Source of the DNA: Oscillospiraceae bacterium
GTDB lineage: Bacteria; Bacillota; Clostridia; Oscillospirales; Oscillospiraceae
Assembly (NCBI GenBank): GCA_015067605.1
Contig: SVME01000012.1
Location: 1-33,069 of the forward strand
Direction: 5' to 3'
Length of the DNA: 33,069 bases
Shown here: positions 6,777 to 15,311 of the stretch, in pieces
How the letters are laid out: every line of letters begins with the position of its first letter
How positions within the stretch are numbered: position 1 is the stretch's first letter
The notes under the pieces: model-generated
The model's database searches: none
The model's input: the letters and a program-made list of their open reading frames with translations, nothing else
What the model was told of the DNA's origin: nothing
Program-made: the position numbers and the translations under genes

Positions 6777-8273
6777 ATGCTGGAACGCGGAAAAATGGAA
6801 CGGGGAATCTTTGAAATTGTGGACACCGAAAGTTTGGTGCCCAAAGAACATTTGCTGCGGAAAATTGACGCAGCAGTAGATTTTAGCAAAATCTACGATA
6901 TGGTAGAACCTTTATACTGTGCAGACAATGGCCGCCCCAGTGTGGATCCGGTTGTCTTGTTTAAGATGGTTCTCATTCAGCATCTGTATGGTCTGGGTTC
7001 CTTGCGCCGGGCAGCACAGGAAGTGTCCCTGAATATTGCATACCGCTGGTTTCTGGGTTACCGTCTGCAGGAGGAAACACCCCATTTCTCCACCATCAGC
7101 TATAACTTCCGTCACCGCTTCACTTCCGAAACTGTCGATCAGATCTTCAACTGGATCCTCATGGAGATGGTGGAAGCCGGTTATGTGGCACCCGGCGTGG
7201 TATTTGTGGATGGTACTCATATCAAGGCAAATGCCAATACCAAAAAGGTCGTAAAGAAGGAAGTGCCTGTCGCGGCCAAACGGTATGCGGAAGAACTTAT
7301 GGAAGAAGTAAACGCAGACCGGGAAGCTCACGGTAAGAAACCCTTTGAGGACGATTCTGAGGATGATAACAGCAACGAACCGCCTATCCCTCCAAAGAAG
7401 AAGCGGGATAATACCTCCAAGAAGAAACTGAAAAAGCGCAAGAAGGAAGGCAAGAAGAAAACCATTACTGTCAGTACTACCGACCCCGAATGCGGTCTGT
7501 TCGTAAAGGGTGACCACAAGAAGCAGCTGGCCTACGAAGCCCATACTGCTTGCGATGTCCACGGTGTTGTTTTGGCAGTGGAAGTCACCCCTGGCAATGT
7601 CCATGACAGTGTTCCCTTTGACGATGTTTACGATAAAGTAGTAGAAAAGTTCCCTAATGTAAACGCTTTTGTGGCAGACAGTGCCTATAAGACCCCTCAT
7701 ATTTGCAAGAAAGTATTTTCTGACGGCAGAGTTTTATCCACCGCTTATAAGCGTCCCCAAACCATGAAGGGTGGGCATGAATGGTGGAAGTACGTATACG
7801 ATGAACATTTCGACTGCATCATCTGTCCAGAGTACCAAGTACTGAACTACAGCACTACAAACCGGGATGGATACCGGGAATACAAAAGCGATCCGAAGGT
7901 ATGCGCCAATTGTCCAACTAGGCACCTTTGCACAAGGAGTAAGGACTGTGTGAAGACAGTCACCCGGCACATCTGGAAGAATTATGAGGAACTGGCAGAC
8001 GATGCCCGGTACACACCGATTTACCAGCGGATGTACAAGGCGAGAAAAGAAACCATAGAGCGTGTCTTTGCGGATGCGAAGGAGCAGCATGGGATGCGCT
8101 ATACCCGATATACAGGCTTGGCTCAGGTCACGAATTGGGTCAAGCTCAAATTTGCTGCCATGAATTTGAAAAAATTCGCAAAGTGGAGTTGGAGGGATAC
8201 TCACTCCAACCTTGTTTTCAGCATAATTTCCTTCCTTTTCCCGAAATATGCAGTGAACCCCTGTCTTGCTTGA
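6777..8273 (+). CDS. IS1182-family transposase
   Basis: A DDE transposase of 498 aa that mobilises the surrounding element. The N-terminal DUF772-type region (about 30-110) contains DPVVLFKMVLIQHLYGLGSLRRAAQEV. Catalytic-type acidic sites are VFVDGTHIKANAN (about 143), VADSAYKTP (about 303) and ERVFADAKEQHGMRYTR (about 430). A lysine-rich insert (KKKRDNTSKKKLKKRKKEGKKK) lies near residue 210, and a Cys cluster (CIICPEYQV, CANCPTRHLC) near 350-390 suggests zinc binding. The reading frame is complete, so the element may still be active. Start at 6777: GGGTGA lies about 6-11 nt upstream, a modest ribosome site; the nested ATG at 6795 is a less likely start. Confidence 0.93.
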   Translation: MLERGKMERGIFEIVDTESLVPKEHLLRKIDAAVDFSKIYDMVEPLYCADNGRPSVDPVVLFKMVLIQHLYGLGSLRRAAQEVSLNIAYRWFLGYRLQEETPHFSTISYNFRHRFTSETVDQIFNWILMEMVEAGYVAPGVVFVDGTHIKANANTKKVVKKEVPVAAKRYAEELMEEVNADREAHGKKPFEDDSEDDNSNEPPIPPKKKRDNTSKKKLKKRKKEGKKKTITVSTTDPECGLFVKGDHKKQLAYEAHTACDVHGVVLAVEVTPGNVHDSVPFDDVYDKVVEKFPNVNAFVADSAYKTPHICKKVFSDGRVLSTAYKRPQTMKGGHEWWKYVYDEHFDCIICPEYQVLNYSTTNRDGYREYKSDPKVCANCPTRHLCTRSKDCVKTVTRHIWKNYEELADDARYTPIYQRMYKARKETIERVFADAKEQHGMRYTRYTGLAQVTNWVKLKFAAMNLKKFAKWSWRDTHSNLVFSIISFLFPKYAVNPCLA

Positions 8274-8301
8274 TGCAAAACAGGGGTTTTTCTACGGTCT
8301 G

Positions 8302-8330
8302 AAACTGCCCCACTCCGGTGGGGCAGTTTT
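8302..8330 (+). terminator. Terminator hairpin at the IS right end
   Basis: AAACTGCCCCA / TGGGGCAGTTT followed by TCT. It overlaps the last bases of the right terminal repeat of the IS and can end transposase transcription. Confidence 0.6.
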
Positions 8331-8346
8331 CTATATCCGCCTCCTC

Positions 8347-8380
8347 GTAGTAGGGGCGAGCATTGCTCGTCCGCTGCTAT
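8347..8380. repeat. GTAGGGGCGA-type repeat fragment
   Basis: GTAGGGGCGAGCATTGCTCGTCC is a small palindromic intergenic unit, related in sequence to the hairpin at 9953-9977. It directly precedes the family B end at 8383. Confidence 0.4.
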
Positions 8381-8382
8381 GA

Positions 8383-8451
8383 TATCGTTTAGCGTGTCAA
8401 CATATCAAACAACCATGTCATTGCGAGGAGCGAAGCGACGTGGCAATCTCC
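8383..8451. repeat. Partial B/A composite repeat
   Basis: The family B left end TATCGTTTAGCG (8383-8394) is followed by the family A left half GTCATTGCGAGGAGCGAAGCGACGTGGCAATCTCC (8417-8451). The right halves are missing, so this looks like a truncated copy. Confidence 0.6.
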
Positions 8452-8513
8452 TAGTACAATTATCCGTGATAGATTCTTCGGATGTATCGCTGATTGATAA
8501 CTCAGACACCCCC

Positions 8514-8552
8514 AAATCCTCCGGTGCATAGAATAGCCGGAGGTGATTTTTT
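8514..8552 (+). promoter_or_regulatory. Terminator-like hairpin enclosing the ribosome site of the M14 peptidase gene
   Basis: CCTCCGG (8518-8524) pairs with CCGGAGG (8537-8543), and AAATC can extend the pairing to GATTT. Six T follow (8547-8552). The 3' arm contains the GGAGG ribosome site, and the T-run leads into the proposed TTG start. It could attenuate transcription, hide the ribosome site, or both. Confidence 0.5.
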
Positions 8553-9471
8553 GTCTATCGTGAAAACCGATGTACCTATCAGCTCCGAGAGCTGTCGGCA
8601 AATGATTCAAATGCTTACAGAAGCGTATCCCTTTTGCCGCTCCGAAACATTGACCCAAACGGCCTTTGGCCGTCCTGTTCAAACGCTTGTTATCGGCAAC
8701 GGCCCCCGAAAGGTGCTGTATACCGCCGCGCACCATGCCAATGAGTGGATTACCGCTTTGGTGCTGTTGAAATTTGCCGAGGACTTAGCGCAGGCCATTG
8801 TGGATGGTACCACCGTTGGCGGCGTAGATGCCCGTGCCATCAGTGAGGGAACGACCATATATATGGTACCGTTGGTGAATCCGGACGGTGTGGATTTGGT
8901 GACCGGTGCCATTGCGGCGGGATCTTTTCAGTATGAAACAGCCCGTGCGTTGTCGGAATTTTATCCTCAAATTCCGTTTCCCGATGGCTGGAAAGCGAAT
9001 CTGATGGGGGTGGACTTGAATCTGCAGTACCCAGCCGGCTGGCTGCAGGCTCGTGAGATAAAATTTTCTCAGGGCTACACCCGCCCCGGCCCACGGGATT
9101 ATGTGGGTCGTGCGCCTTTGAGTCAGCTGGAGAGCCGTGCGCTGGCGGGATATACAGAGGTGATTGATCCAGCGCTGGTGCTGGCCTATCATACGCAGGG
9201 GGAGGTCATTTATTGGCAGTTTGGGCCAGAGGTGCCCGGTGCCCGGGAGTTGGGGGAGCGATTTGCGGCGGTCAGTGGTTACGAGCTGTCGGATACCCCC
9301 TATGAATCCGGCTTTGCCGGCTATAAGGACTGGTTCATCCAAAATTTCCGTCGCCCCGGCTATACCATCGAGGTGGGGAGAGGGGAGAACCCGCTGCCAA
9401 TCAGCCAATTTGACGAAATTTATAAAGATAATTTAGGCATTCTGACAATCGCTGCCCTACCGGATGCATAA
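8551..9471 (+). CDS. M14-family zinc peptidase (gamma-D-Glu-DAP endopeptidase-like)
   Basis: Probably cleaves gamma-D-glutamyl-diamino-acid bonds in peptidoglycan peptides, as Bacillus sporulation endopeptidase I does. The 306-aa protein has the zinc ligands HHANEW (His and Glu, about residues 54-59) and HTQGE (His, about 212). The catalytic Glu is in YTIEVGRGENP (about 273). FSQGYTRPGPRDYVGRAPLSQLES is typical of this subfamily. There is no signal peptide and no LysM domain, so it would act inside the (mother) cell. I propose the TTG at 8551, with GGAGGTG 5 nt upstream; GTG at 8560 is an alternative and the track's TTG at 8494 lacks a ribosome site. spoVAC follows 41 nt later, supporting a sporulation or recycling role. 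Confidence 0.82.
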   Translation: MSIVKTDVPISSESCRQMIQMLTEAYPFCRSETLTQTAFGRPVQTLVIGNGPRKVLYTAAHHANEWITALVLLKFAEDLAQAIVDGTTVGGVDARAISEGTTIYMVPLVNPDGVDLVTGAIAAGSFQYETARALSEFYPQIPFPDGWKANLMGVDLNLQYPAGWLQAREIKFSQGYTRPGPRDYVGRAPLSQLESRALAGYTEVIDPALVLAYHTQGEVIYWQFGPEVPGARELGERFAAVSGYELSDTPYESGFAGYKDWFIQNFRRPGYTIEVGRGENPLPISQFDEIYKDNLGILTIAALPDA

Positions 9472-9495
9472 TCTGAAAAGGCTTCGTCCATCCTA
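9466..9495 (+). promoter_or_regulatory. Candidate sigma-G-like promoter of spoVAC
   Basis: GCATA (9466-9470), 18 nt, CATCCTA (9489-9495) resembles the forespore sigma-G pattern GHATR-N18-CATNHTA. It would place the start only about 11 nt before the spoVAC ATG, with the ribosome site at the very 5' end. Tentative. Confidence 0.35.
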
Positions 9496-9512
9496 TCATG
9501 GGAGGGATGGAA

Positions 9513-9950
9513 ATGACCGAAAAGGAATATGACCACTTAATAAAAAAATTATCGCCCCCGTCGCCTATCTGGAAGGACTGTCTGGGAGCGTTTGTGATTG
9601 GCGGCCTGATTTGTACGTTAGGACAGTGGCTGCTAAACCGGTACAGTGGATGGGGACTGGAGGAAACTGCCGCGGGAACGGCCACCTCCATGACTCTTGT
9701 GGCGCTATCGGCGCTGTTGACGGGCTTGAGCCTGTATGATAACATTGCAAAATACGCCGGCGCCGGTACGCTGGTGCCTATCACCGGCTTCGCCAATGCC
9801 ATCGCCGCCCCAGCGGTGGAGTTCAAAACAGAGGGTTTCATCCTCGGTGTCGGCGCAAAAATTTTCACCATCGCCGGCCCTGTTATCCTATACGGCGTGA
9901 CTGCCAGCGTGGTCTACGGCCTGATTTATTGGATAACCACGTTATTTTAA
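9513..9950 (+). CDS. spoVAC: Stage V sporulation protein AC
   Basis: SpoVAC is a forespore inner-membrane protein of the SpoVA channel that moves dipicolinic acid. The 145-aa product matches the family in length and in the stretches FVIGGLICTLGQ (about 29-40), LVPITGFANAIAAPAVEFKTEGFILGVGAK (about 86-115) and AGPVILYGVTASVVYGLIY at the C terminus. Three to four membrane segments are visible. I chose the ATG at 9513, with GGAGGG 6 nt upstream; the track start at 9498 precedes that site. SpoVAD and SpoVAE normally follow spoVAC, but here the next gene is a radical SAM enzyme 127 nt away, so this copy is isolated. SpoVAE shares this fold; the length and N-terminal charged helix favour AC. Confidence 0.88.
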   Translation: MTEKEYDHLIKKLSPPSPIWKDCLGAFVIGGLICTLGQWLLNRYSGWGLEETAAGTATSMTLVALSALLTGLSLYDNIAKYAGAGTLVPITGFANAIAAPAVEFKTEGFILGVGAKIFTIAGPVILYGVTASVVYGLIYWITTLF

Positions 9951-9952
9951 AT

Positions 9953-9977
9953 GTAGGGGCGGTTTTTCCGTCCCTAC
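9953..9977 (+). terminator. GTAGGGGCGG hairpin after spoVAC
   Basis: GTAGGGGCGG / CCGTCCCTAC forms a hairpin 2 nt after the spoVAC stop. It belongs to a small intergenic repeat type also hinted at near 8347. With no T-run, a terminator role is possible but unproven. Confidence 0.45.
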
Positions 9978-10077
9978 TTGTCCAATTCGGTTAGCTAAAT
10001 ATTGTGCGGGCGATGTGCCTGGGGATTGCTATTTTGGAGCATCCATAATATAATCAATGCATTAGGAGGGGGATTGG

Positions 10078-10947
10078 GTGTATCGAACTGCGAATGAATA
10101 CTATCAGGCGAAATATGGTTGCAAGGTGTACAAGCTTTCGCTCGACGGCGGCTTCACCTGTCCCAATCGGGATGGCACCATATCCACTGGCGGCTGTATT
10201 TTCTGCTCCGCCCTTGGCGGGGGAGAGTTTGCCGAACGGGGCACGGATATCCGGCAGCAATTAGAGCTGGCGAAAAAACGGGTTGCCTCCAAAAACAAAA
10301 GCGGCAGGTATATTGCCTTTTTTCAGTCCTTCACCAACACTTACGCCCCGAATGATAGACTGCGTACCCTGTTTTATGAAGCGATAGCACCTGAGGAAAT
10401 CGTGGGGCTGAATATTGCCACTCGACCGGACTGTCTACCCGACAGTACCATAGAATTGCTCAAAGAATTGAATGGCATCAAGCCGGTAACGGTGGAACTG
10501 GGACTCCAGACATCGGACGATGCCGTGGCAGTCTACATAAACCGTGGATATAAAACCGAGGTCTATAAAGATGCCGTTTTACGCTTGAAGCGTGCGGGGC
10601 TGGAGGTGATTACCCATATAATAATAGGGCTTCCCTCTGATGATGCTGTAATGACTACAAAATATGCGGTGGACAGTGGCACAGATGGTGTAAAATTTCA
10701 CCTGTTGCATATACTCAAAAACACCCGTCTGGCAAAGGAATATGAAAATGGCAAGGTAAAACCGCTGACATTGGAAGAATACGCCGCAAAACTCAAGGCG
10801 TGTATTTCTGTCTTGCCGCAGGATATCGTGGTGCACAGAATAACGGGTGACGGCGCCAAAAAAGACCTGATTGCCCCTTTGTGGTCGGCAGACAAGAAGC
10901 GGACACTAAACTTTCTGAACCTTTATCTAAAATGTGCGACAGATTAA
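10078..10947 (+). CDS. TIGR01212-family radical SAM protein (YhcC/YtqA type)
   Basis: A cytosolic radical S-adenosylmethionine enzyme of 289 aa. The cluster-binding cysteines are in CPNRDGTISTGGCIFC (about 24-39), in the extended CX7CX2C spacing typical of the Elp3-like TIGR01212 group. Further family features are NIATRPDCL (about 117-125), ELGLQTSDD (about 141-149) and GLPSDD (about 181-186). The start is GTG at 10078, with AGGAGGGGG 6-9 nt upstream. From memory, the Bacillus homologue YtqA has been tied to wobble-uridine (mnm5U) tRNA modification with the methyltransferase YtqB. No ytqB-like gene lies next to it here. It appears to be monocistronic between spoVAC and rubrerythrin. Confidence 0.87.
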   Translation: MYRTANEYYQAKYGCKVYKLSLDGGFTCPNRDGTISTGGCIFCSALGGGEFAERGTDIRQQLELAKKRVASKNKSGRYIAFFQSFTNTYAPNDRLRTLFYEAIAPEEIVGLNIATRPDCLPDSTIELLKELNGIKPVTVELGLQTSDDAVAVYINRGYKTEVYKDAVLRLKRAGLEVITHIIIGLPSDDAVMTTKYAVDSGTDGVKFHLLHILKNTRLAKEYENGKVKPLTLEEYAAKLKACISVLPQDIVVHRITGDGAKKDLIAPLWSADKKRTLNFLNLYLKCATD

Positions 10948-10967
10948 TATTTTTTTGTTGTAAACTC

Positions 10968-10996
10968 TTTTCAATCGATGATAATTGTGGTATACT
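10968..10996 (+). promoter_or_regulatory. Promoter of rubrerythrin
   Basis: TTTTCA (weak -35), 17 nt, TATACT with a TGG extension (10991-10996). The start would lie near 11003, giving a leader of roughly 27 nt before the ATG. Confidence 0.6.
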
Positions 10997-11029
10997 CTAA
11001 CCATCAACAAATTAATGGAGGGATATCCT

Positions 11030-11569
11030 ATGGCTAACAAATACGCTGGTACACAAACCGAGAAGAACCTGATGGCCGCCTTTTCCGGTGAGTCCGAGGC
11101 TCGCAACAAGTATACCTACTTTGCATCCAAGGCTAAGAAGGAGGGCTTCGAGCAGATTGCGGCCCTGTTCCTGAAGACTGCGGATAACGAGAAGGAGCAC
11201 GCTAAGCTGTGGTTCAAGGAGCTGAACGGCATTGGTGACACGGCAGAGAATCTGGCGGCAGCCGCTGCAGGCGAGAACTACGAGTGGACGGATATGTATG
11301 ACGGCTTTGCCAAGACTGCTGAGGAGGAGGGCTTCCCCGAGCTGGCAGCCAAGTTCCGTCTGGTTGCGGAAGTTGAGCGTCATCATGAGGAGCGCTACCG
11401 CGCTTTGCTAAAGAATGTGGAAACCGCTCAGGTCTTTGCTAAGAGTGAAGTGAAGGTTTGGGAGTGCCGCAACTGTGGCCACATCGTTGTGGGCACCGCA
11501 GCCCCCGACCTGTGCCCCACCTGCGCCCATCCCCAGAGCTATTTCGAGATCCACGCAGAAAATTATTGA
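11030..11569 (+). CDS. rbr: Rubrerythrin
   Basis: A non-heme diiron peroxidase that detoxifies hydrogen peroxide in anaerobes, fed by electrons through its own rubredoxin domain. The 179-aa protein has an N-terminal four-helix ferritin-like domain with diiron ligands in [11 protein letters not shown] (about 18-28), DNEKEHAK (about 55-62), EEEGFPEL (about 96-103) and VERHHEE (about 118-124). The C-terminal rubredoxin-like domain has WECRNCGH and CPTCAHPQS (about 144-172). I chose the ATG at 11030, with GGAGGG 8 nt upstream; the track start is upstream of that site. It has its own promoter and a strong terminator, so it is monocistronic. It indicates an anaerobic host. Confidence 0.95.
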   Translation: MANKYAGTQTEKNLMAAFSGESEARNKYTYFASKAKKEGFEQIAALFLKTADNEKEHAKLWFKELNGIGDTAENLAAAAAGENYEWTDMYDGFAKTAEEEGFPELAAKFRLVAEVERHHEERYRALLKNVETAQVFAKSEVKVWECRNCGHIVVGTAAPDLCPTCAHPQSYFEIHAENY

Positions 11570-11570
11570 G

Positions 11571-11599
11571 AAAAAAGCCGCCGTGAGGCGGCTTTTTTC
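11571..11599 (+). terminator. Intrinsic terminator of rubrerythrin
   Basis: AAAAAAGCCGCC-GTGA-GGCGGCTTTTTT: a strong stem with a T-run directly after the stop codon; works in both directions. Confidence 0.93.
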
Positions 11600-11661
11600 T
11601 GCCTGAAATTGAATGTGATAAATAAAAGGAGGGATGTGCAAAATAGAATGGGAGGTGGAGC

Positions 11662-12051
11662 ATGAAAAAACGTGTGATTTTTATCGTGCTGGCGGTGTTG
11701 CTGCTCAGCGGCTTCTTCCGCCCCAAGACCGCCCATCAGCAGCGGGTGCTGTCCCGCATTGTTGTCATCCGGCAGGAGCATCAAACAATCTACACCGACC
11801 CAAGCAAAATGTCCCAAATCATGAATGCACTGCGCCAGCCTATGCAGCTTACGCTGGCGGAGATGGATCCGGATACATTATCTGCGTCTACCTGCCAGAT
11901 TATTCTGGAGCGAACCGATGGTAGCCGGCGGGTCTACCATATCCGTGGGGAGCGCTATATTCGGCGGGATGAGGGGGCGTGGAAACAGGCGCCCCCTCAG
12001 GCGCTGGAGCCGCTTATCAGTCTGCTGTCCCAGCTACCGCCGGATGGATGA
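11662..12051 (+). CDS. Small exported or membrane-anchored protein, unknown function
   Basis: I do not recognise this 129-aa protein. It starts with Lys/Arg (MKKRVIF) followed by a hydrophobic stretch to about residue 19 ([13 protein letters not shown]). This suggests a signal anchor or signal peptide; there is no lipobox Cys. The rest is polar, with a repeated Arg-rich pattern ([20 protein letters not shown] near 92-111), resembling a small beta-rich extracytoplasmic domain. The ATG at 11662 has GGAGGTGG 5 nt upstream. It stands alone between the rubrerythrin terminator and the uvrA promoter, with no clear promoter of its own in the 60 nt before it. Confidence 0.7.
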   Translation: MKKRVIFIVLAVLLLSGFFRPKTAHQQRVLSRIVVIRQEHQTIYTDPSKMSQIMNALRQPMQLTLAEMDPDTLSASTCQIILERTDGSRRVYHIRGERYIRRDEGAWKQAPPQALEPLISLLSQLPPDG

Positions 12052-12074
12052 TTAAAATGCCGATGCATTTCCTC

Positions 12075-12103
12075 TTGTGTCGAATGTGATTTCATGGTAT
12101 AAT
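12075..12103 (+). promoter_or_regulatory. Promoter of uvrA with a possible operator
   Basis: TTGTGT (12075-12080), 17 nt, TATAAT (12098-12103), with a TGG extension. The spacer holds TCGAATGTGATTTCA (12080-12094), an imperfect inverted repeat resembling the palindrome upstream of radC. Start near 12110, about 23 nt before the ATG. Confidence 0.75.
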
Positions 12104-12132
12104 ATATGGAACGAAATTTACGAGGTGAGTGT

Positions 12133-14955
12133 ATGCACGATACCATCCGCATCAAGGGTGCCCGAGAGAATAACCTGAAAAATATCGATTTGGAGATTCC
12201 ACGGGATAAGCTGGTGGTTTTTACGGGCCTATCCGGTTCGGGAAAATCCAGTCTGGCATTTGATACGATATACGCTGAGGGCCAGCGGCGGTATGTGGAG
12301 AGCCTCAGCTCTTACGCCCGTCAGTTCTTGGGTCAGATGGACAAGCCAGACGTGGACTCCATCGATGGTCTGTCGCCAGCCATCTCCATCGACCAGAAGA
12401 CCACCTCTAAGAACCCCCGTTCCACCGTGGGCACGGTGACGGAGATATATGATTACCTGCGTCTGCTGTGGGCACGTGTGGGTATTCCCCATTGCCCCAA
12501 ATGCGGCCGTGAGATTGCCCGCCAGACCATCGACCAAATCGTGGATCGGGTGGAGGCACTGGGGGAGGGGACGAAATTTATCGTGCTTTCGCCGGTGATT
12601 CGTGGCAAAAAAGGCGAACACCAGAAGGTGTTCGAGGATGCCCGCAAGGGTGGTTTTGCCCGTGTCCGTGTGGACGGCATCCTGTACGACCTGAACGAAG
12701 AAATCAAGTGCGAGAAAAACAAGAAGCACACCATTGAGCTAGTGGTAGACCGGCTGATTATTAAGGAGGGCCAGCGCCGCCGCTTGACGGACTCCATCGA
12801 AACCGCCTGTTCCCACTCCGGCGGGCTGGTGACGATCCAACTGCCAGCCACCGATGAGGAGCTGAGCTTTTCTCAGAACTACGCTTGTGAGGATTGCGGC
12901 ATTAGCCTGACGGAGCTGGAGCCCAGAATGTTTTCTTTTAACAATCCGGCAGGCGCCTGTCCGGACTGTACAGGACTGGGCTTTCAGCTGATTGCCGATG
13001 CGGATTTGGTGATTCCGGATAAGGAAAAGTCCATATTCGACGGTGCTATTCAGGTTTCCGGCTGGAACAGCGCCCGCACGGATTCCATATTCCGGATGTA
13101 TTTTGAGGCGCTGGCACAGAAATACCATTTTTCTTTGACGGTACCTGTGAAGGAGCTTTCCGAAGAAGCCATGAATGTGATTCTCTACGGCACAAGGGGA
13201 GAGAAACTTCGCATGAGCTATAATCGGGGCAACGGCATGGGCGTGCTGGAGCAGCCCTTCGAGGGTATATTGAATAATATCAGCCGCCGCTTCAAGGAAA
13301 CACAGTCCGACGCAGCCCGCAAGGAGCTGGAGGAGTGTATGTCCACGGCACCCTGTCCCCGTTGCCATGGGGACCGACTGTCGGAAATCGCCCGTGCGGT
13401 GACGGTTGGGGGCATCGGCATCATGGATTTCTGCCGGATGAGCATCCGTCAGGCGCTGGAGTTTATCAATACCCTTCATTTGGAAGGCAGCATGGCGCTG
13501 GTGGCAGAGCAAATTCTGCGGGAAATTCGTTCCCGCCTGCAATTTTTGACGGACGTTGGTCTGGAGTATTTGACGCTGTCCAGAGCCTCCGGCACTCTGT
13601 CCGGCGGCGAGAGCCAGCGGATTCGGCTGGCCACCCAGATTGGCTCGTCCCTGATGGGCGTGCTGTACATTCTGGACGAGCCCTCCATCGGCCTGCACCA
13701 GCGGGATAACGATAAACTGCTGGGCACCTTGCGGAGCCTGCGGGATTTGGGTAACACCCTGATTGTGGTGGAGCACGACGAGGATACCATGCGAGCGGCG
13801 GATTTTATTGTGGATGTGGGTCCCGGAGCTGGCAGCCGTGGCGGTGAAATCGTGGCGGCGGGCTCTCTGGAGGAAATCATCGCCCAGCCCCGCTCCGTCA
13901 CCGGCCAGTACCTGTCCGGCGTGAAGAAGATTCCCGTTCCCTCTGCCAGACGTTTCGGTAATGGAAAGTGCTTGATGATTCGGGGTGCTGCTGAAAATAA
14001 CTTGAAAGAAATTGACGTATCCATCCCTCTGGGGACGCTGACCTGCGTCACCGGCGTGTCTGGCTCCGGCAAGTCCAGCCTTGTGGGGGAGGTGCTGAAT
14101 AAAACCCTGCTGGGTAGGCTAAATCATGCGAGAACCCGCCCCGGAAAATGCCGTTGTGTAGATGGAATCGAGCATCTGGATAAGGTGATTGATATTGACC
14201 AAAGCCCCATCGGCCGTACCCCTCGCTCCAATCCGGCCACCTATACGGGACTGTTCAATGATATTCGGGATTTGTTTGCCTCCACCAACGATGCCAAAAT
14301 CCGTGGCTACGGCCCCGGCCGATTCAGCTTCAATGTGAAGGGCGGCCGGTGCGAGGCCTGCTCCGGCGACGGACTGGTAAAAATCGAGATGCATTTTCTG
14401 GCGGACGTGTATGTGCCCTGCGAGGTCTGCCGTGGCGCCCGCTATAATCGGGAAACGCTTGAGGTTCAGTACAAGGGTAAGAATATCTCTCAGGTTCTGG
14501 ACATGACGGCTGAGGAGGCGCTGGAGTTTTTTGAGAACCTGCCGAAGATACGCCGCAAGGTGCAAACGCTGGTAGAGGTTGGCCTTGGCTACGTGAAGCT
14601 AGGGCAGTCCAGCACTACTCTGTCCGGCGGCGAGGCACAGCGTGTGAAGCTGGCCACGGAGCTGGCCCGCACCTCCACCGGTCGTACCATCTACGTTTTG
14701 GATGAGCCCACCACCGGTCTTCATGCGGCGGATGTGCATAAGCTGATTGAAGTGCTACAGCAGCTGGTGGATGGCGGCAATACGGTGCTGGTCATCGAGC
14801 ATAATCTGGATGTAATCAAGACGGCGGATTATATCATCGATCTTGGCCCTGAAGGCGGCAATGCAGGCGGCCATGTGGTTGCCTGCGGCACACCGGAGCA
14901 GGTGGCTGCCACGGAAGGCAGCTACACCGGCGCATACCTCAAGCGCTACGTGTAA
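12133..14955 (+). CDS. uvrA: Excinuclease ABC subunit A
   Basis: The damage-recognition ATPase of nucleotide excision repair; it works as a UvrA2-UvrB complex on DNA. At 940 aa it has the normal full length. It carries two ABC ATPase modules: Walker [10 protein letters not shown] (about 32-40) with signature [12 protein letters not shown] (about 488-499), and Walker [10 protein letters not shown] (about 641-649) with signature [12 protein letters not shown] (about 830-841). The zinc-binding cysteines are HCPKCG...CEDCG...ACPDCTG and CEACSGDG...CEVCRG. I chose the ATG at 12133 with GAGG 7 nt upstream; the track start at 12106 lies before that site. The partner uvrB is 2.2 kb downstream, separated by a divergent kinase-like gene. 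It could be damage-inducible through the element in its promoter. Confidence 0.97.
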   Translation: MHDTIRIKGARENNLKNIDLEIPRDKLVVFTGLSGSGKSSLAFDTIYAEGQRRYVESLSSYARQFLGQMDKPDVDSIDGLSPAISIDQKTTSKNPRSTVGTVTEIYDYLRLLWARVGIPHCPKCGREIARQTIDQIVDRVEALGEGTKFIVLSPVIRGKKGEHQKVFEDARKGGFARVRVDGILYDLNEEIKCEKNKKHTIELVVDRLIIKEGQRRRLTDSIETACSHSGGLVTIQLPATDEELSFSQNYACEDCGISLTELEPRMFSFNNPAGACPDCTGLGFQLIADADLVIPDKEKSIFDGAIQVSGWNSARTDSIFRMYFEALAQKYHFSLTVPVKELSEEAMNVILYGTRGEKLRMSYNRGNGMGVLEQPFEGILNNISRRFKETQSDAARKELEECMSTAPCPRCHGDRLSEIARAVTVGGIGIMDFCRMSIRQALEFINTLHLEGSMALVAEQILREIRSRLQFLTDVGLEYLTLSRASGTLSGGESQRIRLATQIGSSLMGVLYILDEPSIGLHQRDNDKLLGTLRSLRDLGNTLIVVEHDEDTMRAADFIVDVGPGAGSRGGEIVAAGSLEEIIAQPRSVTGQYLSGVKKIPVPSARRFGNGKCLMIRGAAENNLKEIDVSIPLGTLTCVTGVSGSGKSSLVGEVLNKTLLGRLNHARTRPGKCRCVDGIEHLDKVIDIDQSPIGRTPRSNPATYTGLFNDIRDLFASTNDAKIRGYGPGRFSFNVKGGRCEACSGDGLVKIEMHFLADVYVPCEVCRGARYNRETLEVQYKGKNISQVLDMTAEEALEFFENLPKIRRKVQTLVEVGLGYVKLGQSSTTLSGGEAQRVKLATELARTSTGRTIYVLDEPTTGLHAADVHKLIEVLQQLVDGGNTVLVIEHNLDVIKTADYIIDLGPEGGNAGGHVVACGTPEQVAATEGSYTGAYLKRYV

Positions 14956-14963
14956 GGCGAAAA

Positions 14964-15260
14964 ATTATCGTTTAGCGCACTAGCGGCGAAGCCGCAATCC
15001 CTTCTCCCGGGGAGAAGGTGCCCCCGAAGGGGGTGGTGCTCCGCGCAGCGGATTTAAATTGTGTATAATCTCCGGTGGAGATTATACCATAACTAATCGG
15101 AAGTGGAAAGCGGGCGGAAACGTTATGGTTTCCTCTCTATATCAGGCTTATTACCAGCTTTCAGATTTCGCCATTCCCCTTCCGAGCCGCCTAAAGGCGG
15201 CCCACCTTCCCCTCGGGGGAAGGTATAGCGCCTGCGGCGCTTAATTCGCCAAACGATAAT
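14964..15260. repeat. Complete family B MITE-like element, 297 bp
   Basis: The ends ATTATCGTTTAGCG (14964-14977) and CGCCAAACGATAAT (15247-15260) are inverted with 13 of 14 bases matching. The interior has CTTCTCCCGGGGAGAAGG near the left end and CTTCCCCTCGGGGGAAGG near the right, plus several GC-rich hairpins. No supported gene; the track ORF at 15059-15244 lies wholly inside the repeat. It fills the gap between uvrA and the kinase-like gene. Confidence 0.78.
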
Positions 15261-15277
15261 TTATGGTACGTTTTTTA

Positions 15278-15309
15278 GCAAAAAAACGTGCCGCCGAGGC
15301 AGCACGTTG
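15278..15309 (-). terminator. Terminator of the kinase-like gene
   Basis: On the minus strand, AACGTGCTGCC-TCGG-CGGCACGTT followed by a T-run (seven T). It lies directly after the stop of the kinase-like gene. Confidence 0.9.
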
Positions 15310-15311
15310 AT

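Larger units (their letters stand above)
6699..8304 (+). mobile_element. IS1182-family insertion sequence
   Basis: The element of about 1.6 kb is bounded by imperfect terminal inverted repeats: left TTTCAGTCTGTCGAAAAA (6699-6716) and right TTTTTCTACGGTCTGAAA (8287-8304). It contains one intact transposase gene. Both ends abut hairpins (6665-6701 and 8302-8329). No target duplication is obvious. Exact ends are my estimate from the inverted repeats. Confidence 0.75.

Noticed and set aside
8494-8550. Track TTG start for the M14 peptidase
   Set aside because: No ribosome site, and the segment is the hairpin leader; TTG at 8551 fits better.
12080-12094. Standard LexA/DinR box in the uvrA promoter
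   Set aside because: Half-sites deviate from GAAC-N4-GTTC at two positions; kept only as part of a shared-motif finding.
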